Shown: positions 1-11,600, counted from the stretch's first letter. The stretch: 64,000 nucleotides of DNA from Strobilurus pachycystidiatus (GCA_019915135.1 JAHLMK010000019.1:992001-1056000); one strand, 5' to 3'. Numbers and translations: made by a program. Notes: generated by a model from the letters alone, not told the origin.

Positions 1-941
1 ACCGTTGACCCAGTCAAACGTGAGCGGACAAACAGCTGCTCCAGACGAGTCGACAAGAGTCAGATCGGTAACGCGACTAGCACCTGTAAGAGGCGCCTTG
101 TCGAATGTGACGACGTGCTGGTGGACTAGCTTGGACTGCACGAAGGAAGAGATTGTCGTCAGCCGTTTATCGACGGTGACTTTCGAGCCACCGATGTACT
201 TAGTATAAACATCGGGGCGAGTTTCGTATTCGAACGTGAGCTGGCGTTGGTGGGCCATATTCAGGGTTTGATTACCCCCGTAAGATATCTGTGCCACGTA
301 GAACGATCCATTCGACGTGTCCTGTGTATAACTGTATGACACATAGTTGGAAAAGGCGTCGGCATGCTGGGAGATGGCCCAGACGCGTGTCACATTCTGT
401 CCAACAGCCTTGATGTTTGAGTCCTGAAGAAATTATCAGACAACCGACTCGAGAGTGAGTCAAACACAACCTGTGTGTTTCCAAAGGTACGAACTCCTCC
501 ATCAGATAGGTATTCGGTCCACGATGTCGGATTCTCTGGGTCGCCTTCGACGACGAACTTCGACCACTGCTCGATCTCGAAGCGGTATTCGTTGCCACCG
601 ATGTAGACGAGGCGCTGACCGTCGAGGGAGAACCGGTCATTCTTGTCATATTTCACAACACCTGTGACAAATTTAGTCCGACCAAATATCTTTAGGTGAG
701 ATCACTGACCGCGATATCCGTCTTGAGCTATTGTGGCAGGTACACGTTCGATCATTGAGACACCTCGAAGAACCCAGCCCATTGCGACCGTGGTTGCAAT
801 GTTCGAAGCTGAGTGGTATGCGAGCGAAAGCTTAGGTGCGATCTTGTGAGGCGGGACTTGTAAAGTGATGTCGAGAGACAGCGACCCATTAGCGTCGACT
901 GACTGCGTAACGGGAAGCGTTCCAACGATAGAGGATGCCAT
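1..941 (-). CDS. SpvB/TcB-like toxin-complex family protein, N-terminal part (partial, runs off left edge)
   Basis: The protein starts at 941 and about 282 residues are visible in three exons: 941-710, 661-471 and 423 to beyond base 1. The two introns are 48 and 47 bp with GT-AG ends and keep the frame. Sequence features match the SpvB domain found at the start of bacterial Tc-toxin B subunits: an opening Pro-Lys-Leu-Ser-Leu-x-Tyr strand, a Met/Leu-Gly-Trp-x-Leu-x-Gly motif followed by Ser-x-Ile-x-Arg near residue 60, and a Tyr-Glu-x-Arg-Pro-Asp motif in exon 3. In bacteria this domain forms part of the cocoon that encloses a toxic C-terminus. In fungi the role is unknown, and the C-terminus (RHS repeats, any effector) is outside the window. 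Introns show that it is nuclear and adapted to the host; a bacterial origin is inference. No break is visible in the part seen. Confidence 0.75.
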
Positions 942-1109
942 GTTGCTAGGAACTGAAGTGCGTCGAGCTTCCCAAGTTATCTAGTTATCTGGTTCGCTGA
1001 ACAGTACAGAAGTGAAGAAAAGTCATGAGACCAGATTCACCCATTCGATGTATAAGCTGCCGAAGACACCGCTAGACGCGTTGGCTGTCAGAGCAAAGTA
1101 ATCATGTGT

Positions 1110-1470
1110 GAGAGAGATGGGGAGGCAGCATAACGCAAATAGACTGCTTGTCCGTGCTAAAATCATGCGGGTACGGACAAAACCACCCCGGAAGGCGTCG
1201 AGGGTTCGTTGAATTCAATGAGATGTTTGCATTAGGACCGATAGGTCTCCCATTGAATGCAAAAGCCGCTGAAGAGCCGAAGACATCGCAGAACGATGAG
1301 ACGAAGGGTTGTCCGAAAGCGAAGTGATTATGACAGGGAGGCAACATAACGCAGATAGACTGGTGGTCTGCGCTGCCTGCACTCCACCACCGATGACACC
1401 TTGATTCAAATCATGCGGGTACCGGACAAAGCCACCCCGGAAAACGTCGACGGTGTGTTGAATTCAGAAG
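1110..1470. repeat. Degenerate tandem duplication, ~250-bp period
   Basis: Two blocks, about 1118-1225 and 1335-1475, share long matches: a GGCA(G/A)CATAACGCA(A/G)ATAGACTG stretch, then ATCATGCGGGTAC(C)GGACAAA, then CACCCCGG and GTTGAATTCA. The shared TTGAATTCA lies at 1209 and 1459, giving a 250-bp period. Neither block keeps a long reading frame, so this is probably an old duplication of non-coding or already decayed sequence upstream of the SpvB-like gene. Confidence 0.6.
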
Positions 1471-1475
1471 GGAGT

Positions 1476-2399
1476 TCGACTTTGGATGTCAATACACATC
1501 GAAGAAACCTAAAGACCGCATTAGCCCAGTCTGAAGTAGTGAGAGGAGTCATGCGCTCGCCGCTGCACACCGTGTCAAACTCCAAGTTTATCTTCACCCC
1601 AACCGAAGCCCAATTGCGCCACGGGTGGCAGCTCGTAGATTTCTTCCGTGTATGATTCTAACTCCATACGGACCGCGTCTCAGCGCAAGCAGGGTGCTTC
1701 TCGTCACTGCTGCAGTTCGTTCCGGGGCGCACCCAAGCCCTGATTTACTTTCAGTTGATCGTCCAGGCCTCGTCCAGGTTGAAAAGGCAGTACGCACATC
1801 GTAGGGTAATTTTTTTTTGGAAGAGTTGCTGTTCATCCGTCCTGGCCGATGGTTATTTCGTCCCCATTGACTCGCAAGCAGCTACCAGGCAGCTCCCTGA
1901 GCGTGTGTCCCGGAAAAAAAGTACTTGGTAGTACGCGGTTCAGAGCTCGTGCGCTGATGGTGGGAGTCGGGGAGAAGGGGAACAAGAGAGTGGCTGTGCT
2001 GTCAATGCGAGGCGATCACGGCTGCCAGTGCAAGCTAGTTGCAAGCTGGTTGCAAGAGAATGGCAAAGGTATTCTTGTAATAATTATCATTATGTTGTAT
2101 TCAATTCAAGGTACAAGTACATCGGTGTGGTACAAAAGTCTAGCTCATCAGAATACGACGGTGCAGGTTGCGGTAATGCTCGCAGCTTCGGCATCCAAAG
2201 AGAACTTGAAGCCTGGTAAAACGTTGAGCATCGCTCTTTGTACGCGAAGGAAACTTAGACTCGCTCAAAGAATAGAGATGCCCTCTGCCTGTGCAGGGCA
2301 GTATCGTAATCAACGCGCGGATCTGCTGTCCGAAAACCTATTGCCAGTAAGGTGAAGATCAGATTTTATGGTTGACAGCATCCGATTCTTAAGGCAGAA
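1476..2399. other. Intergenic, no gene recognised
   Basis: Open frames here are short and have no recognisable protein signature. A 30-codon minus-strand frame near 1580-1669 (reading Met-Glu-Leu-Glu at its start) looks protein-like but has no support beyond that. A short (TAGA)n tract lies near 2410-2430. Confidence 0.4.
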
Positions 2400-3294
2400 C
2401 TACTTACGCGCTAGATAGATAGATAGATATATTTTTACTAGAAGTATCCCCAGTCTGCACAAATCCGACTCTCGTGTATTCGTCGCGGAGTACCTGGTGG
2501 GGAATGCGAATGGGTTTCCGTTCTTGTCCTCCAGATTGAGCGTCTGTGAGAAGTCGATGTTGTCTGGGGCGACTCGGAGATGGAGACATTTGAGTCTTGC
2601 ACGAGCCAAAGAACCTCGAACTCACGTTTGTAGGTTGAATCCTGCTGGAGTTGCCCGTCGCCAGTCATCGGAAGCTAGTTTTCGAAGGAGCTACTACTGA
2701 GATTTCAGAGAGACCTTTAAGTGCGTCAGGACGACATCGTTGATTGGCGTCTCCGTGTTCCCACTGTGGATCAAGATAAAGGATGCCTGGTCGCCTCGGC
2801 AGGCTTGTAGCAGTACGCCGTAACTTCCCAGTTGACAAGGTCGGGGTATGGCGCCCCCTCTCCAGGCATTGGCGGCTGCTTTGCATTGATGATAAAACAG
2901 AAGCGGCGGCACCTACGGCAACATAGTGTTCGGAATCATACATTTGTATTCGATTCGAGAGCATTGTATAGAGCATTGGAGCTGGGTGGGTACAGAGATA
3001 AGCCATCAAAGTGTGACCTCGCCCGTTGCAATAGTAATGCCCGCAGCACCCGCATTCAAGGAGAAGCCTGGAGCAACGTTGATCTTCAGCCTCAAAAGCG
3101 ATGGTCCTGAAGTTGTCGACTTGTTGACTCCCCGTCAAAGTTTCGTTCGGGCTAATCTGAGCGGGGCGCATGAGAAGGATGATGAATGTGGGTGCATCAG
3201 GCGTCCCATCACCGCTCTCGACAGTAGTGGCACTGCGAACTTGGAGACTTTCGTGGACGTAGGGGAAAGAATTCATGATTGTACTCGAGTACAT
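2400..3294 (-). pseudogene. Decayed coding relic or unidentified multi-exon gene
   Basis: Reading the minus strand from an ATG at about 3276, protein-like sequence appears in successive blocks but in different frames: about 65 residues from 3276 to 3080, a block of about 25 residues near 3095-3015, two overlapping protein-like frames between 2910 and 2700, and a block of about 50 residues at 2590-2440. Between some blocks no intron of normal length (47-60 bp) can restore the frame, so frameshifts are likely. The blocks do not match a family I recognise. The position just upstream of the SpvB-like gene and the same strand could mean a former partner gene, but that is inference. Alternatively it is a functional gene with more introns than I could resolve. 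Confidence 0.35.
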
Positions 3295-4690
3295 TTCATT
3301 CTATCGCAGTGCACCCTCATCAATGGAGGCTCTGGGTCTTGCGTCAGATGAAAAATAACGCGAGCGATGAGAGAGTCGGACTCAACAAACAGAGCGTTCT
3401 TTCGTTCGAGAACGTACTCACTGGCAAGTGACCCATGTTACGAGAGTACGTACTGCTTTGACCGAATTAAGACACGGCTGCGTCGCAAGGTGTTGTTGAT
3501 ATTGAACGGCTGGAGACTTCTAGCTCTGACCGAAGTTGGTAGCGCTTCAGGACTCTGTGCTTGGTATAACACTAGAGAAGAGGACTCAGGAGTCAAACAG
3601 TTGGTTAGGGTTCGGAGGCATGAAGCTTCCTCTCTTCGAAGACGAAAAGTGGATGGCAGCACTCATGAGTCTCAGCTTCAAACCGCGGCCACAGCTGTAG
3701 TCAGATCAAAGTCGGCAGTCAATTTAGTTCTATACTTATGCTTGTAAGTTTGCATACAGGTGCCCGCTGAGCTTTGCCCCGGTCTTTGCATTTCGTGACT
3801 CGGAGAGCAAGACAAATTAGCTTGGCCAGAGCTTGGCGAGTACTAGTAGCCGACGGAGAGAGTCAAAGGCTGAGGTACCCTGGGTGACACTTGGGTGACT
3901 GTGCTGACGCTGATCGGATGAGGCCAGGAAGATGCCGGTTCTGTGCCGGTCAAATGCCGATCTTTTTTGGTTCCGATGCCGTCTACGTCTGTCTCTTCCG
4001 TCCGTTCCCTGGGCCTCAGCGCGAACCTCGATGGCGGTGGACATCTAGATTTCGAATCTATCCCCTGTTTTCTTCTCTTTCCTTGGCGTCAATCATGCAT
4101 AACGTGCAGAGACCGGTATGTACCACCTTGAAGTTGTACCGCTGCGTGGGCACAGTGCTCCGATCTCGGATACTCGAAGGGTTCCTCCGCACGGTGCTCT
4201 CCTGCTGCGCGGCTCCTTTTGACTGCGTTGGCGCTTCCTCGTCCTCTGCGGGCATACAACGGGACGCACAGAGCTATAACCTTGTGCATGCCAGTCACTT
4301 CCTGACCTGGCTCAGGTCCCGACTCTTCCGAGACGGCCAACGAAGGTGATTCCTATTCACATATCATCGACGTTGGTAGTAATCAATTGAATTATTACAG
4401 ACACCATTTCGGGTCGCAAATCATTGGCTGAAGTATGTTCAGCTTGAATCACTTGGCTTACATGCAATTATGCCTCAAAAGTCCTGCAATTCAATCCTCA
4501 GCAAATACGGCGATAGTTTGGTCGTAATGTGGTCGGTCAGCACCTGTCAGCACAGGTGTGTGTAATTCGTCCAGCATTCGTCACGCCGAGAATAAATCAG
4601 GGCAGGTACGTGGCGCCTACCCTGTCAGTGTGCGCAGTTATAAAGGAGACATGTTCCGGATGCGTGATTTGCTCAAGGTACTGCGGTCTG
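3295..4690. other. Intergenic, nothing recognised
   Basis: Frames of 75-150 codons occur on both strands, but their composition is irregular, they overlap one another, and none shows a domain, signal peptide or plausible splice chain. The right part (from about 4500) is the promoter side of the gene at 4769. Confidence 0.4.
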
Positions 4691-4704
4691 CTACGGATGT
4701 CCAT

Positions 4705-4711
4705 GTATAAA
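4705..4711 (+). promoter_or_regulatory. TATA box of the gene at 4769
   Basis: TATAAAA, 58-64 bp upstream of an ATG in a good start context (CCACCACCATG). Confidence 0.55.
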
Positions 4712-4768
4712 ACAACAGCGCCTCGTGCTCCCTCCTCATCAACCAACGCCTCACCATCATCCACCACC

Positions 4769-5278
4769 ATGATTGTCCTCGACATCGCTTCGCCCATCTA
4801 TAGTTCCTCTGGCCGCCAGATGTCCTTCGTCGAAACACCCGTTCAACGTGTGGCCCGGGCCGAATTTGTGAAGCAAAGGGATGGAGATGGAGACACGAGG
4901 GTGATGGCATGGGTCAACGGGCAGAGGCGGCAAAGCATGAACCTGTGGGCGCCGCTTGTTTCGAAGCCGGTCACTGTACCGCACCACCGCGAGCCGTACA
5001 TCCACCAGCCACACCTATTTTCCATCCAAGAGAACCCCATCTCCAATTCGCTCTGCCAGTCTGTGCCATACATTCACCCCGACGACGAGGAACCCTTCAT
5101 CTTCTACTCGTCGTCGCCTGCCAAACCCACTCATTACGAGGACCCCGAGATCATCTATTCGACCCCAGCCCCGAAACCGAAACCTCGTCGGGCACGCCAC
5201 CAACGCCATCGCCGTCACTTGTCCAGTCATATGTCGGGGCTGGATGTCATTCCTGAGGAGTTCGCAGTGGAGGGATAG
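4769..5278 (+). CDS. Small proline/basic-rich protein of unknown function
   Basis: This is a single-exon frame of 169 codons. The start at 4769 is preferred over upstream in-frame ATGs because it has a strong context and sits just downstream of a TATA box. The N-terminal half contains an Arg-Ala-Glu-Phe-Val-Lys segment followed by a Gly-Asp-rich turn. The middle is rich in His, Pro and Ser with two Tyr-Ile-His-(Gln/Pro) motifs. The C-terminal 45 residues hold a basic run (Lys-Pro-Lys-Pro-Arg-Arg, then Arg-His-Gln-Arg-His-Arg-Arg) that could be a nuclear localisation signal. There is no membrane segment or known domain. I do not recognise a family, and a species-restricted protein is likely. 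Confidence 0.55.
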   Translation: MIVLDIASPIYSSSGRQMSFVETPVQRVARAEFVKQRDGDGDTRVMAWVNGQRRQSMNLWAPLVSKPVTVPHHREPYIHQPHLFSIQENPISNSLCQSVPYIHPDDEEPFIFYSSSPAKPTHYEDPEIIYSTPAPKPKPRRARHQRHRRHLSSHMSGLDVIPEEFAVEG

Positions 5279-5815
5279 GCGCATCCCTGCAGTCTCCTGA
5301 ACACTCCACGGCCATTGCGCGCACACTCCACGGCCATTGTCCGCCGAAACACAAATAGCCTGCGCATCCCGCCCTGCCCCAGATGATACATTCTCTGCGC
5401 GCCGCTTCTGATTGGGATCTACACCTGCCCATATCAGTGATATCACCCAACACACATCATACCCATTCATACTTACCATATTCGATATCCACGCATCAGT
5501 ACCTAGATCTTAATCGTCACCTACCACGGACCTTGCATAAGTACCATCAACCCAGCTGTATAAATTGCTTTGAACTGAAAAGGCTACCAAGCAGCCGTTG
5601 ATGTATGCCTTACGTCTGATGTGCCATGCCGAGAGGACACGCTAGCTTGAGGTGTACTAAATTTAACCATCGTACGAACCTACTTATGTAGCACCGAGCG
5701 GACTGCTGCTTGGGCTATTGCCATTGGTATGAGGGAGACGCACTGTGGCGTACTCTGATTTGAGAACACGTGGATAAGGCCGGAAGGAAACGATCGACAA
5801 TCTAGAATCTCTTTC
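5279..5815. other. Intergenic between the small gene and the RdRP
   Basis: AT-richer non-coding sequence holding the 3' flank of the preceding gene and the RdRP promoter. No TATA box or other element stands out. Confidence 0.45.
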
Positions 5816-8800
5816 ATGGACAACCACCATCAGCGCCGGCGGCGGCCTCGTCAAAGCGAGCCATCGTACGGCTCGTCGTCGGGCTCGTCCTTTCACGCTG
5901 GCGTCAAGCGCCGGCATTCGGATGGATTCCAGCAGCAGCGGAAACGGCAACGGCGGGACCCTGGCTTCGACGTGCCTGCGCCGATTCCTTTCAGCATTCA
6001 GCGCGCGCCAGCGGAGCCGTTCCCTGGCGCGGTCATTGCCCTCCGTGGATTCGACGATGACGGTGCCCCTCCGACCGCTGTGAGCGTGCAGGAGGTCGTG
6101 GAACAGACCCTTGCCGGCTTCCGAGACCATCGACAGCAAGTGATCAACTTTGAGGTCAGCCTTCGAGTAAGCACATAGTCAATATTGTTTTCTGTGTATC
6201 TACTGATGTTTTGCAGCCCAATCATCCGCCTGTTGCATACGTGACTTTGCCGTATTCCAACATTGTCGACCTACTGTTCGACAACCGCGCCCGGTTTGTG
6301 CATGACGGCGCATACCTGACCATGTCGCGCGACAAGAAAGAGCCCAACCCGATGCTGTTGGACCATCTACGCCGCGAGGACTACGTACCGGTTGCAGAGG
6401 CCAAAAAACGCGAAGTCCTGGCGCGTGAGCTTCAGGGCAAAATCAGATTGTCTTCCATCTCATTTGGCGTCTGGTCCCGTCTGCAACTTTTCTCGCCAGA
6501 GTACACCGTCGACGCTCAGACCCTGCAAATCTTTTACAACACCGAGCGCCGCGCCGTCATTATTGAGCAGCCTGGTGTGGAAGTTTCCTTTGAAGACTAC
6601 CAGTCCATCCATTCCCGTACCCTCGTCGTCATTCCCGTCAGTGACATCACAAAGACCTGGGCTATCTCTGCATCCAGGACTATCCTATTCCACATGGCTT
6701 GTCCCGTGCTCTACGAGTACGACAGCCGAACTCATACCAGAACCACCTGCTTCGACGCGAAACACGAGCAGCTGGCTCCATTCACCAGTTCACTCGTTCT
6801 TGTCAAGTTTCCGGACACACTTGCTTACCAGACCTTCCGCGCACGGATGCTCAAAGTCCCGCACTTTCCTGCCATCCGGGAGCGATGGTTCAATGTCAGG
6901 GAACAACACATCTTCGACAAGCGACACCTCAAGTCTCTTCAGACGTGGTACACGTCAATTCCTCTCGCTATCGCCCTACAATGCGAACAGGCTGTTCATG
7001 GGGATATCATTTCCCCGCTGGATCTCCAATCACTCCGGGCGCAGATAATGCCTGCGTTCAAGCAGCATGGCGCGTCCATCGTGGCGGCTGCTCTGCAGGA
7101 CGTGATCATCATCCTGGGCGACCAGGATCACGTCAGTCGCACCACCTCCTTGCTGCAGCTCGAGCAGATGTTCTCGGAGGGTGTTGCGAAAGCTGTTCAG
7201 GCCGTCAAGAATATGAGGGCTTTACCTGACGACAATATCTTTTCCTGTCATCAGCTATTCCTGACTCCAACGAGTTACATTCTCGAGGGCCCATACACCG
7301 ATCGCTCGAATCGCGTCTTGCGATTGTACCCCGACTTTCACGACCATTTCTTGCGAGTCTCTTTCACTGTGAGCTAACTCATATTCGTCGTGTGTCTTCT
7401 CTAACTTGATGTCCCCAACAGGAAGAGGGCGGGCAATGTCGCAGGCTCATGAAGCCGTGGAAAGCTGACTTCGACTACGAAGAGTTTATTCACCGGAGGA
7501 TTGGTGATACGCTGAACAGCGGTTTGTTCTTGGCAGGACGACAATGGGAGTGGCTCGGGTACTCTCAGAGTGCGCTGAAGGACCGTCAGATGATTTTCAT
7601 GACACCATTCGTCGAGGAAGACGGACGCTTCGTCGATTCAAATACCATCAGGACGGACATTGGCGTCTTCACGGAAGTGATCAAGCAGCCGGCGAAGTAC
7701 GGCGCCCGAATCGCGCAGGTAAACACTTTGCTCCTTTCCGGTCCTTCTTGATTATCATTCCTCGTTGCGTAGGCGTTCTCTGCCACGTCGGCAAGCGTCG
7801 TCCTCAAACGGAACGAAATCTTCAAGATCCCTGATATCGAACGAAATGGGAACTGCTTCACCGATGGTGCAGGTGATATGTCCATTGAGATGGCTGAAGC
7901 GATATGGACGACGCTTAACCGCCGTCGCCGCCTTCTGAATCGGAACCCGCAACCGCCAAGTGCCTTCCAAGCTCGGTAAATCTACACACTTCTTCAGAAT
8001 CAAACACCTGATTGACTTATACGCAGGATCGCTGGGTGTAAAGGTGTCTGGATGGTCAATCCCGATCTCAAGGGCAAGCAGCTCCGTTGCTCCAAGAGTC
8101 AGATCAAGTTTGAGTCTAACTCACGGACCTTTGACGTCGCAAGTATGTACCCGTTCATCCATATTCATGGAGATAGCACTGATCAAAAAAACCAGACCAC
8201 TCTGAACGTGCTGGGATCACGTTCTTGAATCGACCTCTTGTCAAGCTTCTGGAGGATCTTGGGATTGCGAAGGAGACCTTCCTTAGGATCCAGGCGAAGG
8301 CGGTCGACCAGGCGGAGATTGCGCAGACGTCGTACGAAAAGGCGGCTATCCATTTCGCGATGAACAACCTCGGATTGCCTTTCCGTCTGCCGAGACTCTT
8401 CGATAACCTCAACACAATGCTCGGAATTGACTTTGATTCGTCGCCACAGGGCCATATCGACTTCTACAAGAGTGTTACTATGTTGGGGATCACATCGGTT
8501 CTGAGGTTCGTCATTTGTTCTTCGTGTCTCGATGTGACTCAATGGACATCAGAGACATAAAGTATCGAGCTAGAATCCAGGTTGCGGGACCAACACTTAT
8601 TGGTGTCTGTGATACTTGGGGCTATCTGGAACCCAACGAGATCTACGTCAAGGTCAAGACTGAGCAAAATAGTCGGCTCATTTATGGGACTGTAGCAGTC
8701 ACTCGGAGGTTGGTAACCATTGACTCGTGTGTGAGAAGCTTTCTGACTTCTCTTTAGTCCCGTTATACATCCCGGAGACGTCCAGGTACGTTCATGGTGC

Positions 8801-10356
8801 TTCTACTTCGCACACGACCTGAGAAAGTTTGCAGCTCGCCAGGGCGGTTAGTGTCCCTCATGATCATCCTATAGCCAGTCTTGTCAATGTAGTCGTGTTC
8901 AGCTCGAAGGGTAAGCTCCTTCCGCATTCTCTTCTCTCGAAATTCACACATTTTGGAAGGTGAACGATCTCTTCCCAGCATGCTTGGAGGTGGCGACCTT
9001 GATGTAAGGCACCGTCTTCCTTGTAAACTCGTCCTCACTCTTCTTCTCTAGGGAGATTTATTCAACGTCATCACCGATCCCGACCTCATTCCGGATGAAA
9101 CAGAGGCGCCGGGAGATTATACTGCTGTGAAGCCGCTGGTACTGGACCGCCATAGTGAAATGTATGACATTGCGGAGTTCGTGGTACGTCTTTCGCCCAT
9201 TCGTTCCTCCAGCGTACATGAAGTCCCATCGTCGACAGTGTAATTACATCATAGGCGATATCGTCGGCAAGATTTCGAGCCAGCATCTTGCAATTGCAGA
9301 CTTCAGCGACTTGGGTACTCGGGATCCTCAGTGTTTGAAGCTGGCGGAACTCGCAAGTCATGCTGTTGACTTCGTCAAGTCTGGAGTCCCCGTTAGCCGG
9401 AGAGACCTCCCTCAGAGGTTGCGATTCACGCCGGACTTCATGGCGAGAGAAGACGACGTTGATACTTATGAGTCGCACAAAGCTTTAGGCGAAATGTTTC
9501 GCGCCGTGCCTGTAAGTTCTTTGGACTCCTTGCTATGAATTCTGCTTATCTGGCTTCGCTTTAGATTCAAAAGTATCTCAGACCGAAGGGCGACACACAG
9601 AACAACGTCGACGCGTCTGTGCTCTACAAGATAGTGGGGGCAGCGGAAGCGCAATACCCGCAGTTACCTCTTGCTCAGTGGACATCGAAGCGCTCTGCTT
9701 TCGCCTGGAAAGCCTACGCGATCATCTTCTGCAACGAGTGCGAAAAGATCGCCTTCCGAAACTCCCTCTCACGGCGAGAGGATCATCGACTTGGCGAGGA
9801 AGAGCTGGCAGTGGGTACCACTGGGAGTCTGAAGGTGGAGTCTGGGGAGATGGACCTCATGCATCGTGCCCGAACGCAGATTTCCGACCTTGTGCGGAAG
9901 ATGCGGACGCAGATCAAGGATCTCAAAGAGGGTGATCAGGATATAGACGAGGATGTTGTCGAGCTGGAGAGCGACGAGGATGGAAATCAAGCGATCGTGA
10001 AGAAAGAGGAAGAGACCGATGATGCAGGCCTTCTCGCGAAACTGGCTGCTGGCGAGGTTAGAGTGGAGGCGGAGAAGGAGATAGATGTTGGTGCAGACGC
10101 TGATGTCGAACAGGTTGACGTGAATGTCAAGTCGGAGCCAGAGTATGTTGGCTCTGATGAAGAAGACAACAATGGCGATAGCGATATCGAGGAGATAGGC
10201 CGGCCGGATTGGCGAATTGCAGCTACGGGCAGGGCGTACGGGGCTTGCGTGCACGCTTTGGACGCTTTGGAGAGCCAGAAGGCTCCTTTCGGTATGCGAC
10301 TTTTCTCCCTGGTGGCGGTCGAGACAATGCTGTCACTCATCAAGAGCATGGGTTGA
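5816..10356 (+). CDS. RNA-dependent RNA polymerase (QDE-1/Rdp1/SAD-1 type)
   Basis: The enzyme copies single-stranded RNA into double-stranded RNA that feeds Dicer in RNA silencing. The model has 13 exons and about 1,309 residues, similar to QDE-1 (about 1,400). Exons: 5816-6166, 6217-7368, 7422-7718, 7773-7975, 8027-8142, 8196-8505, 8553-8708, 8758-8785, 8835-8910, 8960-9003, 9052-9183, 9239-9511 and 9565-10356. All introns are 47-55 bp GT-AG and the frame is continuous. The catalytic metal-binding motif Gly-Gly-Gly-Asp-Leu-Asp-Gly-Asp lies at about residues 906-913, preceded by a Phe-Ser-Ser-Lys-Gly motif and followed by the conserved Val-Asp-Phe-x-Lys-(T/S)-Gly segment. Residues 1-60 are basic and disordered. 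A long acidic stretch (about 1130-1240) interrupts the C-terminal part. The stop directly follows a conserved-looking helix. The protein appears intact and functional. Which silencing pathway it serves cannot be told from sequence. Confidence 0.95.
9900..10210 (+). other. Acidic, possibly sumoylated insert within the RdRP C-terminus
   Basis: Codons rich in Asp and Glu, with at least two Psi-Lys-x-Glu type sites (Val-Lys-Ser-Glu-Pro-Glu and Ile-Val-Lys-Lys-Glu-Glu). This looks like a disordered regulatory linker placed before the last helical region. SUMO attachment is inference only. Confidence 0.5.
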
Positions 10357-10911
10357 GACTTTATGTAGGGTAACACCTCCTTAATTATATATCTTACAGC
10401 AGTCTTTACCATACTCGTGAAAATTCCTATTTCTCTTTTCATATTGCGACGATATGAAACTAGTACATACATGACCTTTCCAGCATTCGAGTCTTGGGCA
10501 ATCGTGCGTCCTCTCAGACCCACATCGTGGCCTTGGCTCTTCTTCGATAAGTAAGTGGATCAACCTGCTGTTGATGGTCGATTTTCAGACTCCGAGTCAC
10601 TGACTGCTGCTAGGTATTTCTTGTATCCTTGCTCAAGGCCGTATGTATCTAACGCTGGTCCCATTATAGTACTTATGTTATCCTTGTCAATTACTTACAC
10701 GGTACAAATGACCAGGGAAGCGAGGCTCTCTCCATACTTCGCCTAGATACGACCCGGCCATTCTTGCCTACAGAGCGAAAACATTCATGATAACACGATT
10801 TAGTTCAATACTGCCGCAGTTTTCCATAGCCTCCACGTATACTAGACGGCTTTTGCTCAAAGCTGACTGGCGATGACCCCCCTGGCTACTCTCCTGTGAT
10901 ATTAATCCCTC
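10357..10911. other. Intergenic, nothing recognised
   Basis: Separates the RdRP stop from the Rna14 relic. No open frame with protein character and no repeat were noted. Confidence 0.4.
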
Positions 10912-11600
10912 CGCTCGTTAAGAGGCATCTTCGCGTCTGCAATCAATCTCATCAAGTCACTTTGTTCAATGTTGTAGGCATATCGCATCGCAAAGCGCTT
11001 GATTGGAGGGTCTATGAAGGAGGTCAGGGTGTTGCAGGAAGAACTCGAACCTAAGTTAGGGGGTACGCATCCGCTAGGCGTTTCTCGACCTTCGTCATGA
11101 ACTCGAGGTCACCGGTATGATACTCGTACTTGGCCCAAAGGTCCCATATTGGGCAAACAACCTCTGGGTTGAGCTGTTGAGTAGAGACTTCGAATATAGC
11201 ACGAGCGTCTTGTCAAACTCGGGTGTTAAATAGGATGAAAGTGAGGCGGTGAGGGAAACTTGCGTTGTTCGTAGTTGTAGGTGAGAAGGTACTGTAGGTA
11301 ACAGAGCACAAACTCTGCATTGCCGTTGTACTTGGAATACGCTTGCACCCAGATAGTATTTGCGAAGTCAGAATCTCCTAGATGTCTTTCGATCCTGGCT
11401 ACAAGAGTTCGAGACCAATCAGTATATGATGATCGACTGTCAAGAAGACAGGTACCTGCAGCCTCGTGAATGTGCCAGGTCCAAGTCTCGCTCTCCTGTC
11501 AAACATCGGCCGAGCCAGCAAGATGCCTTTTGTTCGCTGCATGAAGCGAAAGTACTGGATATACACAACTGTATACTCCTGGCATTTTCATTCAGTGCAT
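10912..11600 (-). pseudogene. Relic of Rna14/CstF77 (mRNA 3'-end cleavage factor), HAT-repeat fragment
   Basis: About 140 codons resemble the HAT-repeat core of Rna14/CstF77: a Tyr-Ile-Gln-Tyr-x-Arg-Phe-x-x-Arg segment near 11550, Phe-Val-Leu-x-Tyr-Leu-Gln-Tyr-Leu near 11300, Ala-Arg-Ala-Ile-Phe-Glu near 11195, then Ile-Trp-Asp-Leu-Trp-x-x-Tyr-Glu near 11140. A GT-AG intron at 11399-11455 and an apparent GC-AG intron at 11209-11263 join these. Further down the frame meets a stop near 11060, and a last piece (Lys-Arg-Phe-x-x-Arg-Tyr) ends at 10912. A normal family member has 700 or more residues. Here the N-terminus and everything after the HAT region are missing, so I call it a relic. The upstream end fades into the dispersed repeat at 11728. 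Confidence 0.7.

Noticed and set aside
1849..2355. 168-codon plus-strand frame
   Set aside because: Irregular composition, no start context, no domain and no neighbouring exons.
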